Shown here: positions 37,144-49,182 of the stretch, one piece after another | How the letters are laid out: every line of letters starts with the position of its first letter | Numbering within the stretch: position 1 is the stretch's first letter | Assembly (NCBI GenBank): GCA_963693285.1 | Contig: OY848925.1 | Span: 64,501 to 128,500 of the forward strand | DNA from: Xestospongia muta | Taxonomy: Eukaryota > Porifera > Demospongiae > Haplosclerida > Petrosiidae | DNA: 64,000 nt | Direction: 5' to 3' | Notes under the pieces: generated by a model | The model's database searches: none | Seen by the model: only the letters and a program-made list of their open reading frames with translations | Told to the model about the DNA's origin: nothing | Position numbers and translations under genes: made by a program

Positions 37144-38944
37144 AATGGTGTTGGTACATGTTGAGATGAGTTAGTTACAGCCATAAACTTGAATCTCTGT
37201 CCCATTTTATCTGGATTAGTTAGCCATTCATAACTTGTAGTTAAAGATCTAACAGTCACAGGATCAGCTTTATCTAATAATACCTGTATAATTTATTATA
37301 AAATAATAATTATTTATCAAAAATAAAAACTATACTTGGAGACGTTCTCTGATACACATGTTATGGAGAAACTCATTCTGTGTTATTGGTCCATGTGGTA
37401 CACACCCTATTAATTACTAATATAATGAAGCTATGAACATCATATATTCTACCTTGAGATCTGACAACTTCTTGTAACATATTAAAGTTGACATCAGCAG
37501 TTAAATCTGTTAGACCTGGCTCTGAAAGAATGTCACACTCACTATGATTTCTATAACCCTACACATAAGGAACATTGAACAATACCAATAATATCATATG
37601 TACTATAATCTTAATAGACTGGTACCTAGAACTACAGACCCAAACCTCTAGTACATTATATGAACAGACCATTTCTTGTACAACAGTCTTACCCTTAAAG
37701 TCAATTTTCCCAAATGATTATCTCCATAATCAGCTATTAAAGCAGCCCCACCCCCTCGTTTAATTCTCCTCGCTATTTCCTCAACAATAACTAGTCCATC
37801 AGGACATACTTCACCCTCAATACTATTATCCTGTGATAACAACTATATACACATATGTATGGACTAATCCATAATGTACTAACTTCAGTATAAGTAAGAG
37901 ATGCTGGTGTAGGATGAGGAGATAATATAAGTCGTAGTCCCTTCTCTCTAATATAGAATTATTAAAATAAATAATATTATTAAATAATACCTGTTTTGTG
38001 GATCAATATCAACTAGGACTTCTCTCCAACCAGACTCTGTCATCTAATGATCAATTATTTATTATATTAGTTCATACATTTTGTATCTATACTTTAAATT
38101 GATGGACTGGTAGGACATCAAAGAATTCATGAGCAATATAATAACTATAACCTGTAAACACTTAATATAGTATTATTTAAAATATAGTACTGACCTTGAG
38201 GTACTTCAGTTAAATGAGAATACCAATTAACACTTATACCATTTGACAATGACAGTGAGTTTGGTTGATCATCTTCTAATTAGTCAGATAATTAAAGGGT
38301 CATTATATAAGATACTGTAATACCTGTAGAATCAGTTAGTAATGCTTTCTGTCTTGATATCATGTTAGAACTTGCCTCTATCAGATGTATAGATACTGCT
38401 GGTAAAATCTGTTTTAACTGATCAAATACCTAACGAACAATTAATACAAATAATAATGCCTTAATTATATAGGGAGTTACTCTCAATATATCTTTCATTA
38501 ATGATCCTTGACCTGGTCCCAACTCTATTACTTGGCAATGGGAGGGGCTTCCCTGGACTATCCAGTCAGCAACAATCCATACACCTAGCAACTAATTTAT
38601 TAGTTATTTAGTTAATTTAGTATCAACTTACTTCACCAAATACTTGCGATATTTCTGGTGATGTAATAAAATCGCCATCACCTCCCAGTACATTTTGTTT
38701 TACATAATACCCCTATCATTAAGATATCATTAAGTAATTACATTGATATCTTACTGTTAGAGGATTTAATAGACATTCTTTCATATACTCAGCTACTGTG
38801 AGGGGTCCTGTAGCCTGCAATATTATTAAAAGAGATGCAAACAATATATAATACCTTTATTCTACTATAGATATTGTTTAGTCCATTTGAAGAATAAAAT
38901 CTTGTTGTTGTGGTAGCTAGCCTCCAACAGAGCCTCAATAACAT
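37140..38944 (-). CDS. NDUFAF7: NADH dehydrogenase assembly factor 7 (arginine methyltransferase)
   Basis: Thirteen exons. NDUFAF7 (MidA family) symmetrically dimethylates an arginine of the NDUFS2 subunit early in complex I assembly, in the mitochondrial matrix. The N-terminus MLLRLCWRLATTTTRFYSSN is a basic, hydroxyl-rich presequence. Family motifs follow: MKECLLNPLTGYY, GGDGDFITSPEISQVFGELL, the SAM site VIELGPGQGSLMKDILR, HEFFDVLPVHQF, and ALIADYGDNH. The C-terminal tail (FKFMAVTNSS) is also typical. Opposed to the NPC2-like gene, 163 bp between starts. Confidence 0.92.
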
Positions 38945-39107
38945 TGCTACACGTGTGTGACCACACCCACTTATTACAGCAAACAGGTTATTCCCTTGTC
39001 AATCTAGCTAAGCATCATACGACTTATGAAGCTAAAAGTGGTGTGATATGATATGTAATATAAGTGACATTCTTCATTCAATTAGTTCAGTACACAAGTT
39101 ACAAATA
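38945..39107. promoter_or_regulatory. Divergent promoter, NDUFAF7 / NPC2-like 1
   Basis: 163 bp between opposed starts, containing GACCACACCCACTTATTA, another copy of the recurrent CACACCC element. Confidence 0.5.
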
Positions 39108-39702
39108 ATGGCTGTGGGAAAGATTGTATTTATGTTGTTAGTTCTATCTAGCTTTGTGTATGGCAATTTCTGGTTGCCTTGCAGTAAGATAGTACATTTA
39201 TGAATAATTGTTGTGTTATTTTTTGATTATAGAGGATCCTGGTACTGGTATTAAATTTAACAGTGTTACTGTACCAGGTTGTACTGCTGCACCGTGCTCT
39301 TTTAAAAAGGGGACAAACCAATCAATGTCCTTTAATTTTACTGCAAGTGAGTACAAGATTATAATAACAATATTTATAATTACTACATTTATTAGATCAA
39401 GACTTTGATAAGCTCACTGTTGAAGTATGTGGTGAGTTTGGTAAAGGATGTCTTGATCTGAATTTGCCAGATAGCAATCTCTGTGATTTGGGGGTAATAT
39501 GTCCCGTTAAAAGTGGAGACAATGATGTTGCCAAAATAAATGTATATGTCAACCCAAATTATCCTCCTGTAAGTCAGTGTTATTTAGTGATATAATAAAT
39601 ATTGTTATTTTTCAGATAAAGATTGTTGTTGAAGTGAGAGTAAAAGATAGCAACGGGACTATTCAAGGTTGTTTTGAAGTAGAAATTGAAATTGTCAGCT
39701 AA
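39108..39702 (+). CDS. NPC2-like ML-domain secreted lipid-binding protein, copy 1
   Basis: Four exons (39108-39183, 39233-39346, 39396-39568, 39616-39702) give 149 residues. The start MAVGKIVFMLLVLSSFVYG is a signal peptide. The rest is an ML (MD-2-related lipid-recognition) domain: VTVPGCTAAPCSFKKGTNQS, MSFNFTA, VCGEFGKGCLDL, VICPVKSGD and IQGCFEVEIEI, with cysteines in NPC2 positions. NPC2 carries cholesterol in lysosomes and related proteins bind other lipids. N-glycosylation sites (NQS, NFT) are present. The usual DCGS opening is replaced by PCKDPG. Same intron pattern as copy 2, so a tandem duplicate. Confidence 0.85.
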
Positions 39703-39821
39703 TTAAATTCTAGTACTTTGAACTTTAAACTGTAATTCCCCTTAATTTTTTGTTAATGATATTCATTGCCAACTGTTTTCATGTGACATTTCATAAGACA
39801 GCCACATGATGTAGCCACTAG

Positions 39822-39829
39822 TATATAAA
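39822..39829 (+). promoter_or_regulatory. TATA box of NPC2-like copy 2
   Basis: TATATAAA lies 36 bp before the start codon at 39866. This predicts a very short leader and a focused promoter, unlike the TATA-less divergent promoters nearby. Confidence 0.6.
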
Positions 39830-39865
39830 GTAATCAATCTAGTTATTCTACTACACAAAACTACA

Positions 39866-40454
39866 ATGCATCAAACTCTACTAGTTCTATTTACTGTCCT
39901 AACACTTTCCTGGGCACAAACTCCATTTCAGGACTGTGGTAAGTGTATAAGATCTTACAATAAGTGTATAACACTTATACTGTTAGGATCAAGTGGAGTT
40001 AGCATAGAAAGTATCAATGTTCCTGGATGTACAGACTTTCCGTGTCAACTCAAACGAGGACACAATGCAAGTCTTAGTATCACATTTATAGCAAGTAAGT
40101 GATCAGTACTTACTCTAATCTGTATCACTATAACTTTAAGAACGTGAATTTAAAGCATTAAAAAATGAAGTCTATGGTATATTCAGTGGGACTCCACTCC
40201 CCTTTTACAAACCTTCAAGTACAGTATGTGATGGTTGTGGAGTCAAATGTCCTATAATGGCTGGCTCAAATAATACTGACCATTTCTCTGTTGCAGTTCA
40301 ATCCTATTATCCTACAGTAAGTCTAAAGTCATTATTACATTACTTGTTTCATACATATAATATCTAGATTAGTATAAAGGCAAGAATTGAATTGGTAGAC
40401 AGTGATACTGGTGTTATGCAAGGGTGCTTTGAAGTTGGCATCAAAATTATTTAA
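39866..40454 (+). CDS. NPC2-like ML-domain secreted lipid-binding protein, copy 2
   Basis: Four exons (39866-39938, 39987-40094, 40141-40316, 40368-40454) give 147 residues. Signal peptide MHQTLLVLFTVLTLSWAQT is followed by FQDCGSSGVSIESINVPGC, FPCQLKRGHNASLSITF, VCDGCGVKCPIMAGS and VMQGCFEVGIKII. It keeps the DCG opening that copy 1 has lost, and an NAS glycosylation site. Intron positions and phases match copy 1. Sequence between the copies has diverged strongly, so the duplication is not recent. It ends 31 bp before the claspin stop codon, convergent. Confidence 0.87.
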
Positions 40455-40485
40455 GAACAAAACATAATTTACCTTCTTCCATACA

Positions 40486-43400
40486 TTACAATTGATCAAA
40501 TATACTACCTATTGTTAAAGAGATTGATTTATCAAGTTTAAGTCTTTTTATTTGTCGATCATTATCGTCTTTAGCTGACACATTTTTAACCTGTAACAAT
40601 CCAAAAAATAGTTGTAATAATGATTTTAAAAAAATTACTTTGTTAGTTGAGGCTGGAGTAGCATCGTTACTATTACTGCTAGTAAAGACAAAACCACGCC
40701 CACTACCAACAGTGGGTGTGGCTGCTGTGTATGAAGACAATCGTTGTAAAGTTGATGATTTGTGTTTTAAAAAAGACCCACAGCTCGATCGCTATTGTGT
40801 AATCTGAGCATTAGATCATAATGGTTGTCATGGTTACCTTAGTAGAGGAAATAGGCTGATCAGCATGTGATGATGAATCAGGTGCTAGCAATTAGAAAAC
40901 AATACATCATGAATATCATTAACATAATTACTTTTTAAAAGAGATGAACAAGACGTTTCCTTTATTAATCCTAAAATACTCTGACTGTCTTCATCACAAA
41001 TTAATAAATTAGTTTGTCTCTCCTATAATTAAAGGAGTTCACTCAATAATAATACAGATAATGTACCTGACATCTCCTAATAAACTCCTGTCTCTCTAAT
41101 CTTTCCTTACGACGTTTTGCCTCAGCTTGTGAACCAACTATTACTTCTTCTTCAACTTGTAGTTCACTAGTTCTTTCTTCAGTAAATAAATCCATTGAAG
41201 CTTCAGAACTAGGACCAAATCGACGTGTTCGAAAGAAACCATTTTTTAAATACATTCCATCCTCATATAAGTCACCCTCTATAACGATATAATTAATTAA
41301 TTAATTAATTATATTTATTACCTAATAAAAAACGTTCTTTAATGTCACGTAAATCAGCTTTATCATCAGCTTGTAATTGCTTCCTATAAGATCAAGTCAC
41401 ATGACATATCACATGAACATCACATGACTAACAAGTGCACTTGATTGACTTGATCCCATAACTCAGTATCAGATAAAGGAACATCTGACCCCGCCCCCTC
41501 TTCTTCCTCGTAGATATTCATTTCTTCATCATCGTCTTCCTCTCTCTCATCAGGACCAACATCAGATCCTGATAGTTCAGCTTCACTTTCCACAAACTCT
41601 TGTAATCTATCACTAAAGTAATCCTATCATTATGGATTTAATTAATAAAAGTGGGCAGTACCTATTAGTAATGGGAGGGGCTTTGGAACGAATTCTTTTC
41701 CTGCTCAATTTTGGCATAACATCATCATCATCACTGCTATCATAAACTGGTTTATTAGAAGGAAGAGTTGAGAACACACCAGAACATAATCCTAATACAT
41801 CATCACTGTTCTGGGTATCATTTATTGAGGAGAAGTTGAACACTCTATTAGTTTTATTATCCTGTGAAGTTATAAATTGTCCAGAACAAAGTCCTAATAT
41901 GTCATCAGAAGATGGTGGCTGTTGAGTTTCTACAATATTTTTAATGGCAGTAGAATGAGAAGAATTATGTTTTGTATGATTGCGAATACACAGAAATCTA
42001 AGAGATATATAAATAAAAAAAGATGAATAATTTTACAAGCTATCTTACCCATTAGCATCTAAGAACTGTGTATCTTCATCAATTAGAGAATGTCGATAAA
42101 ATTGGGGGTGATTTTGAGGGGGTTTACCCCATCCTGAATTGTCTTGAAATAAATCCTAAAGACTCATTATGACATCATATTATTACATCACAATGACATC
42201 ATACCTTATCACTAAAAGAGGAGACTGTACTATTTTGTCGTGTCAATACAGGGGTAAATAATTCATCACTTTCTTCTCTTGCAATACGTGGCATTTGATG
42301 AGAAGGTAAGGACTGACCAAGTGGATATATTGTATCTTCACTATCATTGTCTTCTACAAGTTGAGTAACATCATCATGAACATCAGATAGTGTCAATGAA
42401 GTATTAATAGGACCATCATCTACTACTGAGCCATCTTGTAATACTGGTTCATCTTGTAAAACTGGTTCATCTTGTAATACTGAGCCATCTTGTAATACTG
42501 AGCCATCTTGTAATAGTGGTTCATCATGTAATACTGAGCCATCTTGTAATACCGATCCATCTTGTAATACTGGTTCATCTTGCAATACCGGTTCATCTTG
42601 TAATACTGGTTCACCTTGTAATACTGGTTCATCTTGTAATACCGGTTCATCTTGTAATACTGGTTCATCTTGTAATACTGGTTCATCTTGTAATACTGGT
42701 TTATCTTGTTCCTCCTTATCAACAGGGCTACCAACTTTAGGTATATCTATAATGTAGTATATTAACAAATAATAAAACTTTATTAAAAGGCTAACCATCA
42801 AGTGATTCTGTTAATAACAAAGGACCCATACTCCCTTCAATGGATATGCTACTTCGATGTAATGGAGGCGGGCCAGTTACTTCATTATGATGTAACATGA
42901 CATCATTAGTTGTCTCATCATCAGAAATAATGGGTCGTGCTTTACGTGATGGTACAAAGAGAATATCATCATCAATTTTTTGTATATCATCCTCATTTTC
43001 AGAATCATTATCACTCGTCTCCACCTCCTTGTTATCACTTGCTTCCACCTCATTATTATCAGAATCCTCATCATCACTAAACTCCGCCTCCTCCTCACTA
43101 ATCTCAACGTCAGATACTTCCTCATTGTCTAATTTCCTCATTTCTTCCATTTTTTTTCTTTCTTTAGCTTTTTGTTGAGACAATTGAGTCTTTAAAGCAA
43201 CACGCAATTTCTCTCTAATAACTCCTATTAATAATATAATAATATACTCTGATGACCACACCCACTAATTACCTGGTTTGTGAGCTACTTGTCCTATGTC
43301 AGTGTCCAATAATAAACCTGCTATGACATCATCATGACTTGTTTTCTGAACTGGTTTTGTTTTCTGAACTGGTTTTATTACCTTTTGAGTATGTCTCAAG

Positions 43401-44443
43401 AAACGTCGTTGTAATAATTCAATAGGAGTCAATTGAGGGGCAGTCATCACTACCTCTGACCAGTGATCTATTGAACTTAATGAAGGAGGCAAGGGATCGT
43501 CTTGAGTAGATGTGGTTGGAGCTTCAGAAGACGAGGATGACACTGGAACTTCAGAAGATGGTTTAGAAAACCAATTCTGTATTGATGACTGTTTTTTCTC
43601 ACTTGTTATAGTACTGACATCATTACTGTCACCAGTATTGTCTTCAGTAGGAATAATAGTGTCTGCTTGATTAGCAAATGACATGTCATTATCTTCAATA
43701 TTATTAGGGGTTGACTCATTATTATCTGGTACATTCTCTTTGTCATTAGTAACGTCATGTAACTGGTCATGTGATGGTTGGACTTCATCGAAAATATGTT
43801 CAATAAACACAACTTGAGAGGGTGTGGTTGTTGACATTATTTTGGGTGTGGCTTTCCTGTATATATAATGACAATAGGTGACCATAATGGTACTCACAAT
43901 CTTGTTACCATGGTAACATATTCTTACTTCAATAAGTCTTGAGTTGGTAAGGTACTTGATCGACTTTTAATTTTAGTTAAAAATGAATCTAATGTCTTAG
44001 TTTTAGGTTGATATTGAGGTAATTTAATAGCAGACTCTAAATGAAGGGGATAAATCAAAATTCCCCTGTCGTTATTAACTTACCTCGTATTAATCTCTGA
44101 CTGTCACTGTGCATCCTTAATACATCAGTTTTTGTCAATTTCTATTGGAAAATAGAACAGTACAATATCAAATGACATCACTTACATTTTTCTGTCTTGG
44201 TTTTCTCTTTGGTTGAGTATTACCTACTGAAGAAGTGTCTCTGTTGGTATTTCCTCTACTTTCAGAGACAGACGCACTCGATGGACATTCAGGAGGGGAG
44301 TGTCCTTCTTCTTCCTGACCACTGTCATCACTGTCTCCCCCAGTGGCAAACAATTCAGAATTACTAAACAACTGTTACAAAAATAAACTACATACATGTC
44401 AGCTAAAACTTACAGAGAGAGCTGGGTCTTCAACTTCAGTCAT
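40486..44443 (-). CDS. CLSPN: Claspin, replication checkpoint mediator
   Basis: Multi-exon gene starting MTEVEDPALS. Claspin travels with the replication fork and presents Chk1 to ATR. Family markers: the N-terminal block MHSDSQRLIRESAIKLPQYQ followed by KTKTLDSF; strongly acidic segments; an LDANGF-like region; two Chk1-binding-like repeats SSDDILGLCSGQF (about 41875-41915) and NSDDVLGLCSGVF (about 41772-41812), each with the phospho-acceptor Ser of LCSG; ELSGSDVGPDEREEDDDEE; and the C-terminal MDLFTEE block, RGFVFTSS, and IKRLKLDKSISLTIGSIF. KQSSIQNWFSKP fits a PCNA-interacting PIP box. An in-frame 18-bp minisatellite adds 15 hexapeptide units. A 48-bp in-frame intron near 40594-40641 could also be read through. 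Confidence 0.9.
42432..42701 (-). repeat. Coding minisatellite in claspin, 15 x 18 bp
   Basis: Fifteen head-to-tail 18-bp units (plus-strand consensus CATCTTGTAATACTGGTT) encode a hexapeptide, EPVLQD with variants GSVLQD, GSVLHD, EPLLQD and EPVLQG. Every change preserves the frame. Units differ mostly by the EP/GS swap, which suggests unequal exchange among subtypes. Human claspin has no such array that I recall. Confidence 0.93.
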
Positions 44444-44469
44444 TCTTTAAAATTTAAGAGGGAAATATC

Positions 44470-44481
44470 TGCGCATGCGCA
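44470..44481. promoter_or_regulatory. NRF1 palindrome in claspin/PDZRN divergent promoter
   Basis: TGCGCATGCGCA matches the NRF1 consensus YGCGCAYGCGCR perfectly and is a full palindrome. It lies 26 bp upstream of the claspin ATG and about 230-310 bp upstream of the PDZRN starts. CpG-rich sequence is rare in this AT-rich window, which makes a chance match less likely. Confidence 0.7.
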
Positions 44482-44793
44482 AAACAATACGCGCTAATAA
44501 TTTATACGTTGGTACACATGGGTTAATATAATGTACTACGAACTTAAGCTTATTTTCTCTGAATCCTATAAAGTAACAATGACTGGTATCTATTTTATAG
44601 AAAAGTAAATAGAGTTCCACTGTTTTGTTTGTGTCAGTTTCAAACCGCAAATAGTTTTAGACCAATTCTTGGCAGAGCGTCGGCTCAAGTATCCTAACCT
44701 CACCCACTTGTGATGTTTCAACTACAACTGTCATCGCTAAACTGCAAAAGAAGCCCAGCTTGTACAGCATACGCTTCTACAGCAACAACAACT

Positions 44794-47700
44794 ATGGATA
44801 GTGGCTATCCTTTAGACTGGTTTACTGAATCTGTGGACGCTCAGTTGATCTGTGAAATATGTGGTAAAGTGCTGCAGTCTCCACGAGCCACTCCCTGTGG
44901 TCATCACTTCTGTCTTCACTGTCTGGAATTCTGGATAGAATACTATGGAATCTGTCCCAAGAGATGTGGCGAAATCGAGTTAGAGAGTCTGCGCAAGGAC
45001 CCACAAATTGAAAAGAGAATTCTAGCTCTAGCAGTTCAGTGTAAATATCAAAATAGTGGCTGTAATGCTCAAATACCGTTAGCTGAAAAGCAAAGACACG
45101 AAAAAAAGTGCATTTATAAAGGAAAAGCTGAGCTACCTAATATACTCGTTGAAAATAAAAATTCTCTCTCTCAAGATACCTACGTTGAGATGGCCAGTGT
45201 GGAGTGCAGAAACAAAACAGTAGAACATGCTCCACCAAAAACTAACCTCCACCCAGCTCCAGAACTTGTGAGCCAGCACACATCCGTTGACTATGTAAAC
45301 AATACTATTGCATGCATAGATGATAGTCAAAATACTTGTAGTAATGCTATAGAGTGTTTGAAACTAGAGCTAGTCAGTGCTGGCACTCCTTGTCACTTAA
45401 CTCTGTCTTCTCTTTCACTATGTCTCACCACAAGGCTTACTATACCTATCATCTAACAAGAAAAGCCCCAGGAGAGTCACTTGGATTCATACTTGTTGCT
45501 GGAGCTAAGGTACATCAAATTCTACTAGCCTAGAGAGTTTGATCTTTTGTCTCTCTCTTTTAGAATTCTAATGGCAAAGCTGTGAATTTCTCAATTAAGA
45601 CTGTGAATCCTGGTACTGTGGCTGCAGAAGCTGGACTTTTGCCAAGGGATAAAATATTACAGGTAAGTCAACTTCCTCACAGTAATAACTATTCCTTGTT
45701 AGTACCTAATTACTGAATATGTAGCAGTAATTACTGCAATTTGTACTTTTACACCTGGTGGCATTCCATAGGTTGATCATATTGGCTTGTCTCAACTGAC
45801 ACAACAAGAAGCTGTATCTCGCATAAAAGACAACCCTACAGTTATTTTAACTGTGTTAAGAGCTCACTCCAAGAGAGCTACTGTAAATGATCATATCTAT
45901 GAGGATATACTATATTCTGATATACCAAATCAAGAGAATACAGCACATCATAACACAGCCAGTGGAGGAGATATGGCATCCAGAGAGCGAACTGACTCTA
46001 CAGCAGGACGACGAGATCAATCACATTTACATCGTAAAAAATCAGATCCATTTCCAACAAGAATAATGAAATCAACTGAAGGTCTACGTCACAAATCTCC
46101 TACTTTCACTACAGTCAATAGTGATCCTCCCCGAGGTTTTGCCAAATCTCCTAAACTACTCACAGAGAAAATTAGTGCCGACAGTGGTCTGTCGAGCAGT
46201 ACAAGTAGTTTTTCTCCATCACATAATTCTCGTGAAAGGACACGTTATGTTACAGATGGTCCTGCTACAGAACTAGATCGACATCATTCACATCCCATTG
46301 AAAAGCCCAAAAAATATTCACATGAAACAAGGCGTGGGAAAACAACAGCAGGAGAACCTTCTCCTCTCTCCCATAATCGGAAAATCCGCATCGAAGGTGA
46401 CTATGAAGTTGAGGTGAGTATATTACTGTGTGTATACCATATGTCAGTTAGTGTAGTCAATAGTTTACAGCTGGTTGTCACATAATATGTGTATAGACAT
46501 AGTGTGGAGGAGTAAGAGGTGTTCCAACTATCAAATTATACTTAAGAGTATTCAATATCACTCAAGCATCCTACATAATATGATTATTCCTTTTCAGGAA
46601 ATATTTCTTCAAAAGAATGGTACAAATCAACTTGGAATAACGCTTGGTTATGATACAAAATCATCATCAGGAAACCTGTTTGTTTGTGAGGTACGTCCAT
46701 TCAATTAGAGATATTTCCCAAATAAAAAATTCGTGTTTTTAAGCATTTTGGCACCACACCTTGATAGAATTATCTAATAGGAAGACAGAACAGTTTATTA
46801 ATGAACTAAATGTTTAGACTAACTAGTCATGGAATTATCAGTCTGTGTGGGCAACTTTGTCCATGAATGGAGTCAATAATCGCTCTATTTACATGTTATT
46901 CTACAAACACAGTCTACAATAACGCCATGTCTCCATTTTAGATTATATCTGATGGATTAGCTGCTAAAGATGGTAGAATAAAGCGAGGAGATATTGTTAG
47001 AAAGGTAAATGTCATTAATGAACCACTACCTAGAGTTTGCTTCCTATATCCTTTTCCAATTACATAATTCATTGATGCATTGACCTAGTTCCTTTATTGA
47101 CTGTAGTTGGTTTCCCTTTGAGGTCACAATGTAACCTCAAATTACTTTAAGCTGTTATGATATTAGCACTGTTAACATATGTAGGTACAATAACAAAACC
47201 AATCCATTAACTTAGTACAATCATATGGTGTTTATCTACTTGTCTTGTTGTTATTTTATCATTATGGACTAGTTTCACATCTGTTCAAGTTAGTACTTGT
47301 GTATTATTGTGTTGTGAGTGTACAATGATAATTAAATCAAAATGTAACAAAGTTACACACTTTCTCTGTACATATTGAGCTTACTCTAATTTTCCTTTAA
47401 TATATCAAAACTGTGTATGGCCAAAGGAATCACAAACTGTAATTCCAGACCAAATTTAGTGTATAATAACAAGTACAGGAAACCACAACATGTCAAAGGG
47501 GAATAAAATGGAAAGTGACAATGTTACATGTAAATATTCTAATGGAATGGAATCCATAGTGTATTATTATGTTAGAAATAATGATTAACTGTATTTATAG
47601 TCAACAAAAGTCTTGGCATATTTGGAATAGCAGTTAAATTGTTCATGTGTCATTATTTCATAGTTTATTGTTCTAGCACTAGTGAATTTAAATACAGACA

Positions 47701-48817
47701 GTTGATCTGATCATTAATATTATATATTATCAAATGTCATGTCACGTAGCAAAACAGGACAAAGTTCGGTAGTATAGTATTACTCATCTTTTGATAAGGT
47801 GCAGTCTAATTTTCATAGTTGTCCATGTATAACCATTTATAGAACTATTACTACAAGCTGTTACTATAGTTCCTGGAAAAACAGGTCAATTAAGAATCTG
47901 TTATTATTTAAGAACTCCCTGTGCCTCAGTGGTAGACCTCACACATAATAGAGCCCATAAAACAGACAGCTTGTTAATATTAATTTTTCAACTATTACAC
48001 ACACATCCACCTACACACTAAAATTATTCTCCCATGACTTTTATTAATATATATTCTTTTAGGTCAATGGGTTTGATGTTTATGATCCCGAAGAAGCAGT
48101 GTTACTATTTTTAGAACAAGATCAAGATATCAGTCTAACAGTAGCACGTAAAATCAAGGTAATATACACAATACATCATTGACATGTTAGGGTTTATTTT
48201 GTTTCCTTTAGAGTCATCATCGTCACAGGAAAGGCATGCTAGCTAGTAAAAGTCAATGTGCTCTTAATTCTCCTCTTCTTGCACAAGATGTTTTTGATTT
48301 TGAGGGCTCTATGCGTAGGACAGACAGCTGTGGGTCATTGGATTCTCACAATTATAAATATACTGAAGAAGAGAAAACAACACGTAGAAACTCAGAATCT
48401 GTGGCTACAAAACACTCCACTTCTCATCCTTCAACATCAAGTTATAGCACTGGTTTAGTGACTCCATCTATCAGTACAGACTATATATTTAGACCAATTA
48501 AAGAAGGTCGACCTGCCACTGCTGGAGAATTCCACAGTGGATCAAGGTTTCGTTCTTCAACATCTCTTGGTAGTGCTCCTGAACCTACAAGACACCCATC
48601 TCCTCAAATACATCAAACAACTGCTACTCGCCATCAATCATTTGATGCTAATCATCCTCGTATGCTACGTAGTACATCTCCTACAAAATATCCTTCACAA
48701 AACTTCAAAATGTCTTGTCATGATGTCTTACCAAACAGAGGTGATATGATAGCACCTGCTGAAAGACTGGCCATGTATCGTTCTGTGTCCACATTTAGAT
48801 GTGAAAGTTTAGTATAA
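44794..48817 (+). CDS. PDZRN3: RING finger and two-PDZ protein (PDZRN type)
   Basis: Eight exons give about 750 residues from Met at 44794; an upstream in-frame Met at 44710 would add 28. The inner Met is preferred because PDZRN proteins start just before the RING. RING C3HC4: CEICGKVLQSPRATPCGHHF, then CLHCLEFW and CPKRC, so E3 ubiquitin ligase activity is expected. A TRAF-like zinc finger follows (CKYQNSGCNAQIPLAEKQRH). PDZ1 spans KAPGESLGFILVAGA to ILTVLR; PDZ2 spans EIFLQKNGTNQLGITLG to ISLTVARK. The C-terminal 200 residues are disordered, Ser/Thr/His-rich. Intron 47005-48062 is the longest. PDZRN3 versus PDZRN4 or LNX cannot be settled; sponge likely has a pre-duplication form. Confidence 0.82.
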
Positions 48818-49182
48818 CTTATCTCTTTCTCTCTCTTTTTCTCTATTTTGTGTGCATTACTTTATTGTACTATATATATATATACTGTCATATGATTATA
48901 TAGCAGTTTATAATCCTTTAATTATCATTTTTAAATAATTAGTATTTTATATTTGCCAGAACACCAGGTGTTGCTGTGTTATTATATAATATTACTCAAT
49001 AAGGAAATGCTATCATCAGATACACACCATTACTTCCATTAGTGATGCTCCATTAACCCAATATGTACAATATTGAACTATACACAGAGTTATTACTCAT
49101 ACAGAAAGTAATAGATATAATTGTTCACAAGAGAACTGAATTAACAAGACAATACGATATAATTTAATAATTATTATTATAC
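48818..49182. other. Convergent intergenic region, PDZRN / PPP4R2
   Basis: 365 bp of AT-rich 3' flanking sequence with a short TA run near 48870-48882. No gene or repeat recognised. Confidence 0.5.

Noticed and set aside
42423..42740. Repetitive open frames (YYKMNQ and VILVHLVI words) over the claspin minisatellite
   Set aside because: They are off-frame and antisense readings of the 18-bp array; only the claspin frame continues into flanking conserved claspin sequence.
44470..44481. Z-DNA or simple GC repeat
   Set aside because: The 12-mer matches the NRF1 consensus exactly and stands alone in promoter position; there is no longer alternating tract.
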